The notes below the pieces were generated by a model. It saw nothing but the letters and a program-made list of their open reading frames with translations, was not told where the DNA came from and searched no databases. Of a stretch of DNA of 64,000 bases, positions 63,341 to 64,000 are shown one piece after another. Every line of letters starts with the position of its first letter. Position 1 is the stretch's first letter. Position numbers and translations under genes: made by a program. The DNA is from Streptomyces sp. WM4235 (GTDB lineage: Bacteria > Actinomycetota > Actinomycetes > Streptomycetales > Streptomycetaceae), in assembly GCF_001279725.1 (NCBI RefSeq), contig NZ_LGDE01000436.1, positions 98,305 through 162,304 of the forward strand. The letters run 5' to 3'.

Positions 63341-64000
63341 GTGACCAGCCAGGTCAGTAGCCCGGCCGAGCAGGCCGACGGGGCCGAGGACTCAGTGGTC
63401 GGCGAGCAGCGCACGTCGCCGCGGCCCGGTGGGAGCGGCAAGGAAGTCCGCCGCCTCGATCGTGTGATCATCCGATTCGCGGGTGACTCGGGCGACGGAA
63501 TGCAGCTCACCGGTGACCGTTTCACCTCGGAAACCGCGTCCTTCGGCAACGACCTCTCGACACTGCCGAACTTTCCCGCCGAGATTCGCGCCCCCGCCGG
63601 AACTCTTCCGGGCGTGTCGTCCTTTCAGCTGCATTTCGCCGATCACGACATCCTGACGCCGGGCGATGCCCCGAATGTGCTGGTGGCGATGAATCCGGCG
63701 GCGCTGAAGGCGAATATCGCGGACGTTCCGCGCGGCGCGGAGATCATCGTCAATACCGACGAGTTCACCAAGCGCCCGATGGCGAAGGTCGGCTACGCGA
63801 CCTCCCCGCTGGAGGACGGCTCGCTGGACGCGTACAACATCCATCCGGTGCCCCTGACGACACTGACGGTGGAGGCGCTGAAGGAGTTCGGGCTGTCGCG
63901 GAAGGAGGCCGAGCGCAGCAAGAACATGTTCGCGCTGGGCCTGCTGTCGTGGATGTACCACCGCCCCACCGAGGGCACGGAGGCGTTCCTGCGGACGAAG
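63341..64000 (+). CDS. korA: 2-oxoacid:ferredoxin oxidoreductase alpha subunit (5' part)
   Basis: 220 codons visible; the gene continues past the window. GTG start at 63341 with GAAGGAGG at 63324..63331. An N-terminal extension of about 35 residues precedes the gamma domain: FAGDSGDGMQLTGDRF (about 45-60), PNFPAEIRAPAGTLPGVSSFQ and NVLVAMNPAALKANI. This fused gamma-alpha chain type is typical of KorA, which with KorB converts 2-oxoglutarate (or another 2-oxoacid) to acyl-CoA and reduces ferredoxin. Its place near a nuo operon lacking NADH-input genes suggests a link. Confidence 0.88.
   Translation, partial: MTSQVSSPAEQADGAEDSVVGEQRTSPRPGGSGKEVRRLDRVIIRFAGDSGDGMQLTGDRFTSETASFGNDLSTLPNFPAEIRAPAGTLPGVSSFQLHFADHDILTPGDAPNVLVAMNPAALKANIADVPRGAEIIVNTDEFTKRPMAKVGYATSPLEDGSLDAYNIHPVPLTTLTVEALKEFGLSRKEAERSKNMFALGLLSWMYHRPTEGTEAFLRTK

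Overview
The window is a very GC-rich actinobacterial chromosome segment, almost certainly from Streptomyces. The signs are the gene order (tRNA-Trp, secE, nusG, rplKA, rplJL, rpoBC, rpsL-rpsG-fusA-tuf, then the S10 and spc ribosomal operons), the frequent GTG and TTG starts, the NusG with a long acidic N-terminus, and a second nuo cluster beside a 2-oxoacid:ferredoxin oxidoreductase gene. Most of the sequence is core genome. No insertion sequence, prophage, CRISPR array or toxin cluster was found.

Layout. Positions 1-9921 (minus strand) hold the S10 and spc operons from rpsJ to the first codons of secY; two stacked hairpins at 4550-4641 separate rpsQ from rplN. Positions 9922-13100 hold a long rpsJ leader and two poorly characterised genes, a membrane protein and a winged-helix-like protein. 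Positions 13139-17711 are the str operon with a good promoter, followed by a divergent polytopic membrane protein. Positions 19573-32917 carry, in minus-strand transcription order, tRNA-Trp-secE-nusG, rplKA, a lipoprotein gene, rplJL and rpoBC, with an L10-type leader and attenuator, several intrinsic terminators and separate promoters.

Positions 33122-45121 are ordinary metabolism: an aminotransferase, an adenosine deaminase-like protein, MurB, a TetR-controlled MFS exporter, an FMN reductase, the dehydratase pair hadAB, tRNA-Thr-tRNA-Met-rpmG, a cytosine deaminase-like protein that has lost catalytic residues, and small proteins. Positions 45130-49316 have tRNA-Tyr, yajQ, a strange tRNA-like element, a SulP transporter, yccF and htpX.

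Positions 49550-59305 (minus) are a ten-gene operon nuoA-B-C-H-I-J-K-L-M-N with almost all genes translationally coupled. It has no nuoD, nuoE, nuoF or nuoG. Divergent from it are two tandem paralogous sensor kinases (59462-62207), one NarL-type response regulator, and the start of korA, running off the end. A 20-bp element occurs upstream of both kinase genes, and one copy also overlaps the likely nuoA promoter. I infer a redox module: a ferredoxin-generating 2-oxoacid oxidoreductase, an incomplete complex I-like proton pump, and a two-component system that may control them.

The most unusual signals are a 25-nt hairpin element shared by the rpsJ and rpsL leaders, the nuo operon lacking nuoD, the duplicated element before the kinases, the tRNA-like element, and the degenerate cytosine deaminase homologue. 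All coordinates and motifs were read by eye; no searches or folding programs were run.
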